Shown: positions 8,783 to 18,147 of the stretch, in pieces | Numbering within the stretch: the first letter of the stretch is position 1 | How the letters are laid out: the number at the start of each line of letters is the position of its first letter | Origin: an uncultured Bacteroidales bacterium | Lineage (GTDB): Bacteria > Bacteroidota > Bacteroidia > Bacteroidales > FEN-979 | Direction of reading: 5' to 3' | NCBI GenBank assembly: GCA_903837605.1 | Contig: CAILVF010000042.1 | Coordinates: forward strand, 1-44,712 | Length of the DNA: 44,712 bases | Position numbers and translations under genes: made by a program | Notes under the pieces: generated by a model | Told to the model about the DNA's origin: nothing | Seen by the model: only the letters and a program-made list of their open reading frames with translations | The model's database searches: none

Positions 8783-10084
8783 TTAGCTGTTTATTGGAGA
8801 GTTTATCCTGCGGTAGAATAAAGCAGCAGAGATCATCACGATAAAAAATGCGAGCAGTTTGGCCATCTGCGGAATGACATCCACTATGGTGGCATCCCTC
8901 AGGAAAAGGTCAATAAAGCCTACATGGGCCCAATTCAGGGGCGACCATGTAGCAAGGTTCCTCATAAATTCGGGCATGAGGTAAACCGGGACCCACAACC
9001 CTCCCAATGCGGAGAGTACGACCACAGAGACTACACCAAAAGCCGCAGCCTGCTGATGAGTCCTGGCAATTGTCCCAACTGCGATTGAAAAACCCAGTGC
9101 AGCAAGGCTTGAGACAATCATCATGAGAAGTATGCCCATATAATTTGATCCGATTGTAAGAGAGGGAATACCGGCCAGGGGAAGAATAAACTTACCGGCC
9201 AGCATCATCAGGATGAACTGTATAATGCATACAACTGCGTAAACACTGACCTTGGCCATGAAAATAATGAAATATGAAACCGGCATGGTGTAAATCCTGA
9301 TCATGCTGCCTTCATCACGTTCCTTGATCATGCTGCCGGTCATCGGGATTACTATAAAAAACATTGCAAACAGGGCCCAGGCCGGGATATTGTGCTGGGT
9401 TGTTGAAGGTACAGCTTTCTCATCCTTGCCGGCAGGAAAGATCTCGGTAAAAAATACCGATTCTTTATACTCCGTTTTGGGAGGGCGGTACTGGGGGAAC
9501 ATTTTCTTCAGTTCGGTATTAAAGGATCCGAAAATCATCGACGACTCTATAAACATGCTATACTCCTTCATGGTCGCCATAAAGGCATATTTAAAAGTGC
9601 CCTTTATCCCGGGATCAAAATAGATTATAATATTTATGGAATCATTTGACTGGATATCGAGGAATGGATTGTCGACAGGCATCATGATACCTGAAACGAT
9701 CTGGGTCACCATCACCTGTACTTTATGCCGTATTATTTTCGTGGAACCCTTGGGTATAATTACAGCGACATTGTATGACCCTTTGGCAATTTTTTCTTTT
9801 GCAAACTCACGGGTAATGGGTTTTCCTTCAATGCTTGTAAATATTTTGAAAATATTGGAACTTTTAAGGCCATCCTGGATCTTTGCTCCAAGAGTATCAT
9901 GATCTTCATCGACCAGCAGGACCGGTATTGAAGGATCCTTCGACAGCGAGCTCCAGCCCTGTTCCTGTACCAGGGCGAGGATCATGACCATGATCATGGG
10001 CATGATAAACAACATGACAAGGCCTGCCAGGTCCCTTATCAGTATCAATGATTCCTTTCGGCAAGCGGAAAAAAATTTGAACAT
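8783..10084 (-). CDS. ABC-2 type transporter permease
   Basis: A 433-aa membrane protein with one N-terminal transmembrane helix (LAGLVMLFIMPMIMVMILAL), a large extracytoplasmic domain (about residues 45-235) and a C-terminal group of about five helices ending in LLAFFIVMISAALFY. This is the layout of ABC-2 exporters of the YhhJ/NatB type. With the ATPase encoded just upstream it would form an exporter, probably moving the polyene lipid or a precursor across the inner membrane. The substrate is inferred from the cluster. Confidence 0.9.
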   Translation of the reverse strand: MFKFFSACRKESLILIRDLAGLVMLFIMPMIMVMILALVQEQGWSSLSKDPSIPVLLVDEDHDTLGAKIQDGLKSSNIFKIFTSIEGKPITREFAKEKIAKGSYNVAVIIPKGSTKIIRHKVQVMVTQIVSGIMMPVDNPFLDIQSNDSINIIIYFDPGIKGTFKYAFMATMKEYSMFIESSMIFGSFNTELKKMFPQYRPPKTEYKESVFFTEIFPAGKDEKAVPSTTQHNIPAWALFAMFFIVIPMTGSMIKERDEGSMIRIYTMPVSYFIIFMAKVSVYAVVCIIQFILMMLAGKFILPLAGIPSLTIGSNYMGILLMMIVSSLAALGFSIAVGTIARTHQQAAAFGVVSVVVLSALGGLWVPVYLMPEFMRNLATWSPLNWAHVGFIDLFLRDATIVDVIPQMAKLLAFFIVMISAALFYRRINSPINS

Positions 10085-10102
10085 TGTGCTTTCTTCTCCT
10101 AA

Positions 10103-10855
10103 TTAGTCTCTTAGATCCTTACCCGTGAGGTGCAGGAAAATATTTTCCAGGTCCTTGAACTCGGGATGTTCCGCCACAAGCTCCCTTGGATTTCCCATGG
10201 AAACGACCGTTCCCCGGTCAATTATAACTACGCGTGAACAGAGTTTTTCGGCTTCCTCCATATAATGGGAAGTATAAATTACCGTTGTGCCTTTATGATT
10301 AAGCTCCTTAAGATAATCCAGGATCACAACCCTTGACTGGACATCGATACCCACAGTAGGCTCATCAAGGAAAATTACTTTGGGCTCGTGAAGCAGGCCG
10401 GCGATCAGGTTGATCCTGCGTTTAATGCCGCCGGAGCAGTTGGCGATTTTTTTGTTGGCATGTTTCTCCAGCCCGAATACCGAAAGGCCTTCGGCGATCT
10501 TCTCTTTGAGCTTTATTCCCCTGATGCCGTACATGTTCCCGAAAAAGGTGAGATTCTCCCAGGCTGTCAGGGTAGGGTAGAGGGCCACATCCTGGGGAAC
10601 TACCCCTATAATGCGTTTTATCTCATTGAGATGGGAATGAATATCCATCCCGTCAATCCTGGCACTGCCGCTGGTTGCATGAAACAGTCCGCACAAAATC
10701 GAAATCGTGGTGGTCTTACCAGCACCGTTGGGGCCCAGCAACCCGAAGATCTCGCCCTGGAAAATATCAAGCGAGATACCTTTGATCGCAGGCTCATCAG
10801 ATCCCTTATATATTTTAACCAGGTCCCGTATTTCAATAATGACCTTTTCAGACAT
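10103..10855 (-). CDS. ABC transporter ATP-binding protein
   Basis: A 250-aa ABC ATPase with Walker A GPNGAGKTT, Q-loop region VVPQDVALYP, signature CSGGIKRR, Walker B VIFLDEPT and the H-loop YTSHYMEEAE. It powers the ABC-2 permease encoded 18 bases downstream. Its start codon shares one base with the stop of the BtrH-like gene (TGATG), so the exporter is translationally coupled to the acyltransferase and probably handles its product. Confidence 0.94.
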   Translation of the reverse strand: MSEKVIIEIRDLVKIYKGSDEPAIKGISLDIFQGEIFGLLGPNGAGKTTTISILCGLFHATSGSARIDGMDIHSHLNEIKRIIGVVPQDVALYPTLTAWENLTFFGNMYGIRGIKLKEKIAEGLSVFGLEKHANKKIANCSGGIKRRINLIAGLLHEPKVIFLDEPTVGIDVQSRVVILDYLKELNHKGTTVIYTSHYMEEAEKLCSRVVIIDRGTVVSMGNPRELVAEHPEFKDLENIFLHLTGKDLRD

Positions 10856-11877
10856 CAGACTGTTACTTTTTCAATTTTCTTGAACACCTGTTCTTCCATA
10901 CCTGCTATTTCAAGCATCATATCCCCGAGTGTAACATAATCCTCTACCGGCTGGGATGACCTGTTTTTGCAGTTCCTGGCGCCAAGGTACGTAAATTCCC
11001 TCCATTTATTTGCAGTGCGCCCCATAAGATCTGCAGCCTCAAGAAGTTCCTTGTTATTAAACGTCTCCCCGCTTTCTTTCAGAAATGAGCCGAAGATATA
11101 ACGGAAGCCGGCTCCGCCCGTCCCGAAATCCTCAGCCATCCTGAGTATCTGGCCGAGATAGAAAGCCGCTTTCTGGTTACCATGCTTTTTGGGCCATTTT
11201 TTTATATCCCTGGCCATCACGCGCATCCCTTTTATACCAATGAGCCAGAAAGGGACTTTGGTCATCTCATAAACGCTCTTTTTGATGCCCTGCTGCACCC
11301 CGTTACGGATGTCAAGTTCTTTGGGGATGCTGTTGATCCAGTACATCTTGCCTTTTGGAGCAAAGGCGCCTTTTGCCCAGCGCACTCTTACAAGATCATC
11401 ATAGGTGATTGTCTGCGGATGTTCCATTACCGTATCACTGACATGGTAGAGGTTGCCTTCCCTGCCAAATACAACAAGGTTGTGCATATTGTAATGCATG
11501 CGGTATTCGGGAGGGAAAAAAGTCAGGTTGAACACTCCAACCTGCAAGCCCGTAGGGATGCCTTTTTCAAGGTTCCTGTCAAGGGCTTCCATTGACTCCC
11601 TTTCATTGCTGAATTTTTTAATGACCGTTCCATCCACCCCAAGGTATTTCATTGAACGGTGAAACACTGTATTGGGCAGGTTGCGGAATGACATCATAGG
11701 CGCAAACATCAGTTTCAGGAAGGGGAGGTAACTGAAATATATCCCCGTACCTATCCCAAACGCCATGGGTTCCGACATTTTATAGCCATAAAAATTAAAC
11801 AGGTTTGAAGTTGCACCGCTTTCACAATGGCCTGCCTGGCGATGCGTATAATTGATCATTATAGGTTTACTATCCAT
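10855..11877 (-). CDS. BtrH-like acyltransferase (BtrH_N + DUF4872), copy B
   Basis: A 340-aa protein with the BtrH N-terminal motif HRQAGHCESG (Cys18 as probable nucleophile), a conserved PPEYRMHYNMHN block with probable catalytic His, and a HVSDTVMEHP block. In butirosin synthesis BtrH moves an acyl group from an acyl carrier protein to the aminoglycoside. By analogy this enzyme may move a polyenoyl chain from ACP to an alcohol or phenol acceptor, the ester-forming step of flexirubin-type pigments. It is paralogous to 12356-13357 and, like it, follows a small helical protein gene. The acceptor is not known. Confidence 0.82.
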   Translation of the reverse strand: MDSKPIMINYTHRQAGHCESGATSNLFNFYGYKMSEPMAFGIGTGIYFSYLPFLKLMFAPMMSFRNLPNTVFHRSMKYLGVDGTVIKKFSNERESMEALDRNLEKGIPTGLQVGVFNLTFFPPEYRMHYNMHNLVVFGREGNLYHVSDTVMEHPQTITYDDLVRVRWAKGAFAPKGKMYWINSIPKELDIRNGVQQGIKKSVYEMTKVPFWLIGIKGMRVMARDIKKWPKKHGNQKAAFYLGQILRMAEDFGTGGAGFRYIFGSFLKESGETFNNKELLEAADLMGRTANKWREFTYLGARNCKNRSSQPVEDYVTLGDMMLEIAGMEEQVFKKIEKVTV

Positions 11878-11891
11878 TTGCCTTATTTTGA

Positions 11892-12296
11892 TTATTCGAA
11901 TTTTTTCAGTTGTTCAACAGTGATATTGAAAGCCCCGGCATATTTTGCCAGGGTTTTATCACCCAGGTGTTTAAAGAAAAACGGTTTGCAATGGAGTTTG
12001 ACGCTTATAAGCGAAACACCGGCCATCATCGACAAACTCAACGGATCGGCCAGTATTTTCTCCATATAATACATGATTGGACTGGCTTTCCCTGCCAGTA
12101 CTTTCTTACGTGCCTCCTCAATACGTTCGGCAAACAGATCCCAGGCCTGCTGCAGTACAACCCTGTCGGGCTCTCCGTGATAACCCACAGAATTCTGAAA
12201 ATTGCCTTTTTCGTCGTAAGTGAACAACATCTCCCTGTACTGACCGTAATTCTGGTCTTTATAAACAGGATTTTTGTTTTCTGATGAGTTTTCCAT
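11892..12296 (-). CDS. Small helical cluster protein, copy B (unknown function)
   Basis: A 134-aa soluble protein, start chosen at the ATG at 12294-12296 because longer readings run into the upstream BtrH-like gene. It is a paralogue of 13359-13769: both have SPIxxYMEK in the middle and KxHxKPxxFxxL followed by YAxxFNIxVxxL near the end. No catalytic motif is visible. Each copy lies immediately upstream of a BtrH-like gene, so the two probably work together, perhaps as an adaptor presenting the acyl-ACP. Function is not recognised. Confidence 0.75.
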   Translation of the reverse strand: MENSSENKNPVYKDQNYGQYREMLFTYDEKGNFQNSVGYHGEPDRVVLQQAWDLFAERIEEARKKVLAGKASPIMYYMEKILADPLSLSMMAGVSLISVKLHCKPFFFKHLGDKTLAKYAGAFNITVEQLKKFE

Positions 12297-12355
12297 GCAG
12301 ATCAATTTAGCATAATAATGACGCGAAATTATTAAAAAATAATCACTGGCAAGTA

Positions 12356-13357
12356 TTATCTTATTTTTGCCAGTTTTCGAAAGATCTTCTCCTCCATATC
12401 GGCACATTCCATAAGCATGTCGGCCAGCATATCGTATGATTCTTCCGGTTTGGCTCTCTTCTTGCAATTCCTTGAACCAAGATACGAAAATTTCCTCCAG
12501 TGATTTGCAGCTTCGCCCATCTCAACGGCAATCTCCCGTATCCAGTCCTGCTTCAGTATAATACCTGCCTCATCGAGGAAAGCTCCATAAATGAACCTGA
12601 AACCTGCGCCGGCTGTACCAATTTCTTCTTCCATTCTCAGGACCTGGCCAAGATAATATGATGCCTTTTCCTCGCCCAGCTTTTCAGGCCATTTTCTCAG
12701 GCGCCGCGACAGATACCTGATGCCTTTGGTTCCTATGAGAGGGAACGGAACGCCAACCATATTGTTGGCGGTCTTGCGTATCCCTTTGATGATTGCAGGC
12801 CTGAGGTCTACTTCGGTCGGTACTGCAGTAGGATAATACATGCGTCCGTTTGGAGCAAAAGTTCCTTTGGCAAATCTCACCCGCATCAGGTCATCATATG
12901 TGATCTCGACCTTATGTTCCATCAATGTGTCGCTGATGAGATAGTTGTTGTCTTTTTTACCGTAAACGACCATATTATGCATATTGTAATGCATCCTGTA
13001 CTCCGGCGGGAAAAAGGTAAGATGGAATGTTCCTACCTGCAGTCCGACAGGTAAGCCCAGTTCGAGAACTTCATCAAGCTTCTTCATTGAATCCTCAGGT
13101 TTCTTGAACCGGTGGATCTTTGTTTGCACGCCAAGTTCTTTAGTAGCCCGGTCAAACACCATTCCCGGCCATACCCTGAAGGAGGTTACAGGGGCATGCT
13201 GCATTTTAAGAAAGGGAAGATAACTGAAAAACAATCCGGCCCCGATGCCAAATGCAATGGGTTCGCTGATATCCAGTTTATGATAATGCAGTAGGTTGGA
13301 GGTAACGCCGCTTTCACAATGCCCCGCCTGGCGGTGCTCAAAATTCAGTTCGATCAT
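12356..13357 (-). CDS. BtrH-like acyltransferase (BtrH_N + DUF4872), copy A
   Basis: A 333-aa protein with the same architecture as copy B: HRQAGHCESG (Cys14), PPEYRMHYNMHN, LISDTLMEH and the C-terminal helical half (LGSRNCKKRAK near the end). It is probably a Cys-dependent acyltransferase taking an acyl chain from an ACP. Its gene starts two bases from the preceding small-protein stop. The divergence between copies A and B (different loops, same motifs) suggests two acceptors or two acylation steps rather than redundancy. The reaction is inferred from BtrH. Confidence 0.82.
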   Translation of the reverse strand: MIELNFEHRQAGHCESGVTSNLLHYHKLDISEPIAFGIGAGLFFSYLPFLKMQHAPVTSFRVWPGMVFDRATKELGVQTKIHRFKKPEDSMKKLDEVLELGLPVGLQVGTFHLTFFPPEYRMHYNMHNMVVYGKKDNNYLISDTLMEHKVEITYDDLMRVRFAKGTFAPNGRMYYPTAVPTEVDLRPAIIKGIRKTANNMVGVPFPLIGTKGIRYLSRRLRKWPEKLGEEKASYYLGQVLRMEEEIGTAGAGFRFIYGAFLDEAGIILKQDWIREIAVEMGEAANHWRKFSYLGSRNCKKRAKPEESYDMLADMLMECADMEEKIFRKLAKIR

Positions 13358-13358
13358 A

Positions 13359-13769
13359 TCAGGTTAATGGAGGGTTCATAAGTTCGTTAACCCCGATATT
13401 AAAGACCGAGGCATAATTTGAAAGTATTCCGGGTTTTAATTTTGAAAAGACCTTTGGTTTGAGATGCCTTTTTATCCTCCATTGCATAAAACCGGTATAA
13501 TCAGAAAGCATAGGGAGTTCCATCAGGTTCTTTTCCATATAAAAGGCGATGGGACTGAGCTGGCCTTTTCTGATTTTTGAAGATATATCCTTAAGCCTGC
13601 TTTCGGCTTCATCCCAGCTTTGTTTTATAATGACCTGGTTACCGGGATAGTGATAATCCACCTTACGGGTGTAACCTTTCCCGGGCTCAAAGGAATAATG
13701 GAGTTCCCGGTTATAGGTATAAATAAGTTCTTCTTTTTCTGCTTTGCCTTCTTTTTCTACTTTGTCCAT
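13359..13769 (-). CDS. Small helical cluster protein, copy A (unknown function)
   Basis: A 136-aa protein from the ATG at 13767-13769; upstream in-frame codons lack an ATG and overlap the dehydratase. It has a charged N-terminus (MDKVEKEGKAEKEEL) and the conserved core SPIAFYMEK...KRHLKPKVFSKL...YASVFNIGVNEL shared with copy B. No signal peptide or membrane segment is visible. Its fixed position before a BtrH-like gene in both copies suggests a functional pair. Function unknown. Confidence 0.75.
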   Translation of the reverse strand: MDKVEKEGKAEKEELIYTYNRELHYSFEPGKGYTRKVDYHYPGNQVIIKQSWDEAESRLKDISSKIRKGQLSPIAFYMEKNLMELPMLSDYTGFMQWRIKRHLKPKVFSKLKPGILSNYASVFNIGVNELMNPPLT

Positions 13770-13794
13770 CGGGGAGCTTTGCTTAATTGATAAT

Positions 13795-14208
13795 TCAGGC
13801 GGTTTCAAGGAATATCCTGAGCTCGCATTCGGCTATCAGTTCCCCGTTCAGATTAATCCTGCCTGCTATAACGCTTGCATTCAGTATTTCGTGTGTAACG
13901 GTGACCGATGTTATAATCTCGTCACCTGCTGCAGGAAGTTTTATGATCCTTAGATCCCTTATGGCCCCTATGAAACCGAGTTTCGGTTCATCGCCGGTAG
14001 TTGCAGGATTCGCGGCAATTCCCGCAGCCGCGCTCTGGGCGATATTTTCAATCAGTCCGGGTTCCCGCAAAACGCCATCCTCAAGAAACACATTGTCATC
14101 CCTTACCAGGAATGAAGTGACGGTCGTTTTATCCTGTATCCCGACGATACGGTCCACCATCACCATGGGTGGTTTCTGGGGCAGGTTTATTTCTTTAAAT
14201 GATGCCAT
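13795..14208 (-). CDS. 3-hydroxyacyl-ACP dehydratase-like hotdog protein (FabZ/ApeP type)
   Basis: A 137-aa hotdog protein with PPMVMVDRI near the N-terminus and LREPGLIENIAQSAA in the central helix, matching dehydratases of aryl-polyene clusters. It would remove water from 3-hydroxyacyl-ACP after FabG to give the conjugated double bonds; with no enoyl reductase in the window, the double bonds would be kept, as expected for a polyene. It overlaps the end of the acyltransferase-radical SAM gene by 22 bases. Confidence 0.82.
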   Translation of the reverse strand: MASFKEINLPQKPPMVMVDRIVGIQDKTTVTSFLVRDDNVFLEDGVLREPGLIENIAQSAAAGIAANPATTGDEPKLGFIGAIRDLRIIKLPAAGDEIITSVTVTHEILNASVIAGRINLNGELIAECELRIFLETA

Positions 14209-16520
14209 AGGGATCCTTTACGGTTTCTGCTTCTCATCCTGTTCATAGCCGTGGCCACGTCTTCATCGGCGAAAACCCAGCGGCGCCCCGACTTTTCGGC
14301 CCTTTCTTTGAGCGTTTCGTAATTCACTTTTTTTGAAATGTAATACACAGGCTCAATAATGGGATCGCCGGCCGACACTATCCCCTCTGCAATACTAAGT
14401 TCGTGAAGTTTTGTACCCGGGTAGATCCGCATTCCCACATAGGGAAAGAAAACTGTATTGTTAATTCGTTTCGAATTTTCAAAACTCTCATCCACGGTCT
14501 GGTCTGTCTCTCCATATCCGCCGATGATCATGAAATGACAGAAGTAGATATTGGTTTCATTGCAATACTCTGAAACCCTCACAACCTCATCCACGTCAAA
14601 GTGCTTACCATAGGCTTTCAGCGTGGTATCCGACAGCGATTCGGTGCCAAATTCGATATGCGTAAGCCCGGCCCTTGCGAAAAGGTCAAGCAGGTCTTTT
14701 GACAGCTTGTAGGGTGAAAAGTATGCCCCCCACTTCAGCTTCATCTTCGACTTGATGATCTTCTCGGCCAGTTCTATGTTGAAATTATTACTGATATTAA
14801 AGACCGAATCAGTAAAAAAGTAATAATCGATATTATGATGGTAATACAGGTCCCTCAGGGTATGCAGTATCCTGTCGGGATCAAGTGTGCGCACATTATG
14901 GCCTTCAATAAGCGGATAGGTACAATAGATGCAATTAAACGGGCAGCCGCGCTTTGTCTGGATGTTGATCATCCCGCTTTTCTGCCAGTAATAATTAACC
15001 AGGCTATGGTCAAATGAGAGTTCAGGTGTTTTAATAAACTGCTGCCTTGAATTTAGCATCAGCTTTTCGTCCTTCCTGTAGATAAGCCCTTGTATAGCCA
15101 GGTCGGCAAGCCCCGAATCAAGACTTTTAAGGAGCATGTGCAGGCTTTCTTCACCTTCCCCCGTAATACCGAAATCGGGTTGTAAAAGCTCAAATAATTC
15201 CTTTGGATAGATAGAGAAAGCCGATCCGCCAACAATAAACGTGGTGCCATTCCCGGCTTCCCTGATTATGTCGGCAATGGTCTTGTAACCGCCGATAAAG
15301 CTTTCCTTGGTATAAAAATTAACGTCGTCGATATTCCTCAGTGAAAGGCCTGTATAATCAGGCTGGAACGACTGAAGCAGGTCTTTCAGTTCATCACTGC
15401 TGTTAAGATTAAAATCAAACGAACGTATCTCCAGGTCGGGCATATGGTCGCAGAGGTAAGAATAAAGATAGGAGATGCCCAAAGGATAAACCGGGTAAGG
15501 GTTGGCATAACGGTTAGCGGATACAAGAAGAAGTTTCCTGCTCTTTTTTTTGACCGGTTCTTTTTGGCCTTTTGTGTTGTCGGCGGATGAGATCACGGTT
15601 TCAGGGCCGGCATTCCGGGGTGGCTGATGAACATGATCAGGAAGCTTCCAGAAATCATAATAATTAAACCACTGCAGGGGATAATTATAAACGACATTCT
15701 CAAAAGCATCCACGAATTTCCTGACGGCCCCGGCCAGTATGGCATCCCTCTTCTTAAGATTATTTGAGAATTCGATATTCTGAAGCGGAGTGGAGAAAAA
15801 ATGGTAGTGTGAATTGGTTTCCTTGACTGCAAATACATAAGCGACGGGAACGTTAAACCTTGCAGCGAGGTTAACCGGGCCCAGGGGGAAGGCTGCAGGT
15901 GAACCGAGAAAATCGGTCACTACGGTTTTATTCCCTTCCATATACCGGTCGCCATGCATCGCAATGATCTCGCCCCTGGAGAATGCTTCTTTGATTTCCT
16001 GGAGATGGGCGTAATCTTCCCTGATTATTATGAAGCTCACGTTACGCTTGAGGATGTCGGCCAGGTAACCCTTTATTTTCTGATGCTCGGCATCATACAT
16101 CAGGATATTGATCTTCTTTTCAAGCCTGACCAGGAGTTGTCCGGCAATTTCCCAGTTCCCAACATGGCCGCTTACAAGGAGGCCCCCGTTATTCATCTGC
16201 CTGAGGTATTCTTCACCCTCAAATTCAAAAGTGAACTTATGCTGAAAACCTGCCAGTAAAGCGAGTTTGTCAACCAGGATCTGCCCGAATATATAGTAAT
16301 TGCGGTAAATGCTGATCAATGACTTCAGCCTCCCGTAATTCATTTTCCCGCGAAAGTACCTGTAGATTGAGCCAAAGGCTTTGCCGGATGTGAAAATGAA
16401 ATAGGAGACAACGAAAACAAGCAGGAAATAAGCGAAAGAAATTCCAAGGTTCCTGAGCGTCCAGATAAAGATTTTATAGCCAAGGACTCCTCCGCGGGTT
16501 TTACCTTCCCAGGACTCCAT
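14187..16520 (-). CDS. Fusion: LpxL-like acyltransferase + B12-binding radical SAM enzyme
   Basis: A 777-aa protein joining two enzymes. Residues about 20-300 are a lysophospholipid/lipid A-type acyltransferase, with an N-terminal membrane helix, the catalytic HVGNWE (119-124) and AMHGDRYMEGN (about 188-198). After a polar linker (about 305-327), residues about 328-470 resemble a cobalamin-binding domain (YPLGISYLYSYL, GGSAFS, GEGE). A radical SAM domain follows, with the 4Fe-4S motif CPFNCIYC (Cys526, Cys530, Cys533). In related clusters these activities are normally separate genes. The first half may acylate a glycerol or sugar lipid anchor; the second may methylate or otherwise modify the aryl head. 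I see no frameshift at the junction. Reactions are inferred. Confidence 0.88.
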   Translation of the reverse strand: MESWEGKTRGGVLGYKIFIWTLRNLGISFAYFLLVFVVSYFIFTSGKAFGSIYRYFRGKMNYGRLKSLISIYRNYYIFGQILVDKLALLAGFQHKFTFEFEGEEYLRQMNNGGLLVSGHVGNWEIAGQLLVRLEKKINILMYDAEHQKIKGYLADILKRNVSFIIIREDYAHLQEIKEAFSRGEIIAMHGDRYMEGNKTVVTDFLGSPAAFPLGPVNLAARFNVPVAYVFAVKETNSHYHFFSTPLQNIEFSNNLKKRDAILAGAVRKFVDAFENVVYNYPLQWFNYYDFWKLPDHVHQPPRNAGPETVISSADNTKGQKEPVKKKSRKLLLVSANRYANPYPVYPLGISYLYSYLCDHMPDLEIRSFDFNLNSSDELKDLLQSFQPDYTGLSLRNIDDVNFYTKESFIGGYKTIADIIREAGNGTTFIVGGSAFSIYPKELFELLQPDFGITGEGEESLHMLLKSLDSGLADLAIQGLIYRKDEKLMLNSRQQFIKTPELSFDHSLVNYYWQKSGMINIQTKRGCPFNCIYCTYPLIEGHNVRTLDPDRILHTLRDLYYHHNIDYYFFTDSVFNISNNFNIELAEKIIKSKMKLKWGAYFSPYKLSKDLLDLFARAGLTHIEFGTESLSDTTLKAYGKHFDVDEVVRVSEYCNETNIYFCHFMIIGGYGETDQTVDESFENSKRINNTVFFPYVGMRIYPGTKLHELSIAEGIVSAGDPIIEPVYYISKKVNYETLKERAEKSGRRWVFADEDVATAMNRMRSRNRKGSLWHHLKK

Positions 16521-16525
16521 TTGTG

Positions 16526-16774
16526 CTAATTTGAATGGACACGTTTGATGATATAATCGTAAAAATCCTGCAGGGTCTTGATATCAGCCATTTCTTCAGC
16601 CTTCATTTTGACCCCGAAATTGCGTTCGATGATCACAAACAGGTCTACAAAATCAAGGCTGTCTATCTCAAGATCCTTCTTAAGATCTGCGGCGGGGCTT
16701 ATCTTTTCCTCCTCAATTTCAATCTCGTCCACCAGCAACTGGTTTATCTTACTGATAATCTCGTCGTTTTGCAT
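16526..16774 (-). CDS. Acyl carrier protein (second)
   Basis: An 82-aa ACP with the attachment site DLEIDSLDFVDL (Ser39) and acidic helix II. It lies between the ketosynthase at 16822-18045 and the fused acyltransferase gene, starting 48 bases after the former and ending 5 bases before the latter. It differs clearly from the ACP at 6267-6527, suggesting it serves this first half of the operon (starter loading and acyl transfer). Confidence 0.93.
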   Translation of the reverse strand: MQNDEIISKINQLLVDEIEIEEEKISPAADLKKDLEIDSLDFVDLFVIIERNFGVKMKAEEMADIKTLQDFYDYIIKRVHSN

Positions 16775-16821
16775 TATACGATCTTCTTATAGGCTGCAAA
16801 AGTAAAAAAAAAAATGAGAAT

Positions 16822-18045
16822 TCAGAATGAGGCTTTCTTTACTACCAGGGAGGAATTAGTACCCCCGAAACCAAAAGAATTGGAGAGGAATGCATTGATC
16901 TCATGGGGAGTAGTGACTGTTGCCAGGTTCAGGGAAGCGGTAGCTTCATCGGGATTTTCAAAATTTATATTCGGTGCGACGAAATTATTATTCATCATCA
17001 GGGTCGAATACACCACTTCGCTGGCGCCTCCCATCCACATTTCATGCCCGGTCATGGATTTTGTGCTGCTCACCAGAGGCATATCCTTCCCGAAGATCTG
17101 GCAAATGGCTTTGGCTTCATTGCCGTCGCCTGCTGGCGTGGAGGTGGCATGGGCATTAATATAATCAATATCTTTTGGCGACATGCCTGCAACCTTCAGC
17201 GACATCTGCATTGCCCTTGCAGGGCCTTCAACGTTTGGAAGTGAGATATGTTCGCCGTTTGATGAAAAACCATAGCCAACCAATTCGGCAAGTATGTTTG
17301 CTCCGCGTTTTTTTGCCGATTCATAACTCTCGAGGATTACCGTGGCTGCCCCTCCGCTTGGTACCAGGCCGTCGCGGTCGCGGTCGAAAGGCCTTGAAGC
17401 TTTTGTGGGCTCAGATTCCCGGATCGAAAATGCGTTCAGGGCATCAAAACTGGCCGTTGATTCAGGGTTTATTTCCTGGGCTCCTCCGCAGATGATCATT
17501 TCCTGCAGCCCCTGCTTGATCATCAAGTAGCCTATCCCTATGGCATGTGAACCGCTGGCACAGGCGCCGCTTACCGTGAAATTTATTCCTTTGAGCCTGA
17601 AGATAACCGAGAGGTTCATTGAAACGGTTGAATTCATCGACTGGAAAATATAGCCCGAACCGATGAGCATGGTGTCTTTTTCCTTCCTGAGTATGTCAAC
17701 CGATTCAACCACCGGCACAGCGGAACTGTCATTTCCGTATAGGATGCCAACTTCATTCCCGTCAAGGAAAGCCTGGTCGATGCCTGCATTTTTCAGCGCT
17801 TCCAGTGTTGCTATATAGGCATACTCACCCTGGGCCGGCATTCCCACCCTCATGCGGCGGTCAAGGACCCCCTTGAGAACAGGGCGGTCGACCATACCTG
17901 TGAGTGCAGAGCGGAATCCCATTTCTTTTCTTTTCGGATCAAAGATGATCCCCGACCTGCCATGGAATAATGAATCCCTGACGTCGGCAAGATTCTTGCC
18001 AATGACCGAGTAGATACCCATGCCGGTGATTACGACGCGGGTCAT
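16822..18045 (-). CDS. Beta-ketoacyl-ACP synthase (FabF-like, active)
   Basis: The start is set at the ATG at 18043-18045, which gives the standard MTRVVITGMGIYS beginning and 407 aa; upstream codons in frame fall in a low-complexity GATGGTGAG-type repeat. The active site is complete: Cys162 (SGACASGS), His299 (NAHATST) and His334 (KSMTGHEMW), with GFGGTNSS at the end. It groups by appearance with FabF/aryl-polyene elongating synthases. Sited next to FabG and an ACP, it is a candidate for the main elongation cycle. Confidence 0.92.
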   Translation of the reverse strand: MTRVVITGMGIYSVIGKNLADVRDSLFHGRSGIIFDPKRKEMGFRSALTGMVDRPVLKGVLDRRMRVGMPAQGEYAYIATLEALKNAGIDQAFLDGNEVGILYGNDSSAVPVVESVDILRKEKDTMLIGSGYIFQSMNSTVSMNLSVIFRLKGINFTVSGACASGSHAIGIGYLMIKQGLQEMIICGGAQEINPESTASFDALNAFSIRESEPTKASRPFDRDRDGLVPSGGAATVILESYESAKKRGANILAELVGYGFSSNGEHISLPNVEGPARAMQMSLKVAGMSPKDIDYINAHATSTPAGDGNEAKAICQIFGKDMPLVSSTKSMTGHEMWMGGASEVVYSTLMMNNNFVAPNINFENPDEATASLNLATVTTPHEINAFLSNSFGFGGTNSSLVVKKASF

Positions 18046-18147
18046 TTTGAGATGGTGAGATGGTGAGTTGGTGTCAGACAAAGCCGTATTGAGCACCAAT
18101 GAAATAAACACTTTTGTGAATAAATGGCGAGTTGCATAAAAATGGCT

